Shown here one piece after another: positions 63,471-64,000 of a DNA stretch of 64,000 nt. Under the pieces are notes generated by a model. It was not told the origin of the DNA and did not search any database. It saw only the letters and a program-made list of their open reading frames with translations. The stretch is from an uncultured Chromatiaceae bacterium (GTDB taxonomy: Bacteria; Pseudomonadota; Gammaproteobacteria; Enterobacterales; Alteromonadaceae), in contig CAMLRA010000002.1 in assembly GCA_946482325.1 (NCBI GenBank), forward strand, positions 1 through 64,000, read 5' to 3'. The position numbers were made by a program, and so were the translations under genes. Each line of letters begins with the position of its first letter. Positions within the stretch are counted from its first letter, which is position 1.

Positions 63471-64000
63471 ATGAGCAGCGCCCAACACGAAAACAATAAA
63501 ATCTGGATTTTTGATACCACATTACGCGACGGCGAGCAGGCATTACGGGCCAGCTTAAGTCATAAACAAAAAATCCAGCTGGCCCATGCTATTGCGCGCT
63601 TAAATGTCGACGTGATGGAAGTAGGCTTTCCGGTGTCCTCGCCGGGCGATTTCGCTTCAGTGCAGGCGATAGCGCAAAGCGTGAAAGGCCCGGTGATTTG
63701 TGGCCTGTCGCGCGCGGTGTTCGCCGACATCGACGCCTGCGGCGAGGCGTTAAAAGCTGCCGAACGCCGTCGTATCCACACCTTTATTGCTACTTCCCCA
63801 CTGCACCTGCAATACAAATTACGCAAGACTTTAGAACAAGCCACAGAGCAAGCCGTCGCCTGTATTCAGCATGCGCGCCGTTATACCGACGATGTTGAAT
63901 TCTCTTGTGAAGACGCCGGCCGCACGCCAATTGATGATTTATGCCGTATTGTTGAAGCAGCCATCAAAGCCGGCGCCAATACCATCAATATTCCGGACAC
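63471..64000 (+). CDS. leuA: 2-isopropylmalate synthase, 5' part
   Basis: The first 176 codons: [23 protein letters not shown]..., with TTLRDGEQ (metal and substrate binding), [13 protein letters not shown], and SCEDAGRT. This is the N-terminal TIM barrel of LeuA, which condenses acetyl-CoA with 2-oxoisovalerate in leucine synthesis. AGAGGAA precedes the ATG. The C-terminal part, including the leucine-sensing domain, is outside the window. Confidence 0.96.
   Translation, partial: MSSAQHENNKIWIFDTTLRDGEQALRASLSHKQKIQLAHAIARLNVDVMEVGFPVSSPGDFASVQAIAQSVKGPVICGLSRAVFADIDACGEALKAAERRRIHTFIATSPLHLQYKLRKTLEQATEQAVACIQHARRYTDDVEFSCEDAGRTPIDDLCRIVEAAIKAGANTINIPD

Overview
This window looks like chromosome of an aerobic, heterotrophic gammaproteobacterium near Rheinheimera, Alishewanella or other Alteromonadales/Chromatiaceae. 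That placement is inferred from the gene families (cydABX with cydDC, a glrK-qseG-glrR locus, DeoR-glmS, a TonB-dependent receptor, DUF2339 and HDOD proteins) and from MITE-like elements of a kind I associate with such genomes; no 16S rRNA or species marker is present.

Layout. 1-6.4 kb is the N-terminal 2,131 codons of a giant secreted multidomain surface protein (minus strand, truncated by the window edge). 6.5-12.8 kb is a full cytochrome bd locus, cydA-cydB-cydX-cydD-cydC, with two perfect FNR-type boxes upstream of cydA. 13.1-19.9 kb is a sugar-acid locus: gluconokinase, GPH symporter, GH94 phosphorylase and Gfo/Idh/MocA oxidoreductase, divergent from a GntR-like LacI regulator. A 24-bp sequence in the gntK/lacI promoter region recurs exactly in front of a TonB-dependent receptor at 25-27.4 kb, so these units probably form one regulon. 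The best reading is uptake and phosphorolysis of cellobionate (or a similar disaccharide acid) to glucose-1-phosphate and gluconate. Between them lie an AraC regulator, a LysE exporter, a serine hydrolase and a sigma-70 factor with small membrane proteins.

27.9-33.3 kb holds a metallophosphoesterase broken at its GNHE motif by a 268-bp MITE-like element, a PadR/HAAS pair with a clear palindromic operator, and a large DUF2339 membrane protein; a second MITE with TA target duplication follows. 33.8-42.8 kb is a surface-glycan modification cluster with two convergent arms. Four of its enzymes (two glycosyltransferases, a TIGR04325-type methyltransferase and a radical SAM protein) each carry an extra Rossmann-like module, at either the N- or the C-terminus.

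43-47.2 kb has a divergent LysR/PACE efflux pair and deoR-glmS. 47.3-51.2 kb is a large propeller-sensor histidine kinase. The 51.2-51.9 kb intergenic region is unusual: a Fur-like box between a small membrane-protein gene and a candidate small RNA with a strong terminator, followed by an array of short hairpins. 51.9-58 kb includes an HDOD protein, a DUF3667 protein and the glrK-qseG-glrR envelope-stress system. 58-61 kb encodes an M64-type lipoprotein peptidase with a small secreted partner. The window ends with adenosine deaminase, tRNA-Leu(UAA), a leucine leader peptide with attenuator, and the start of leuA.
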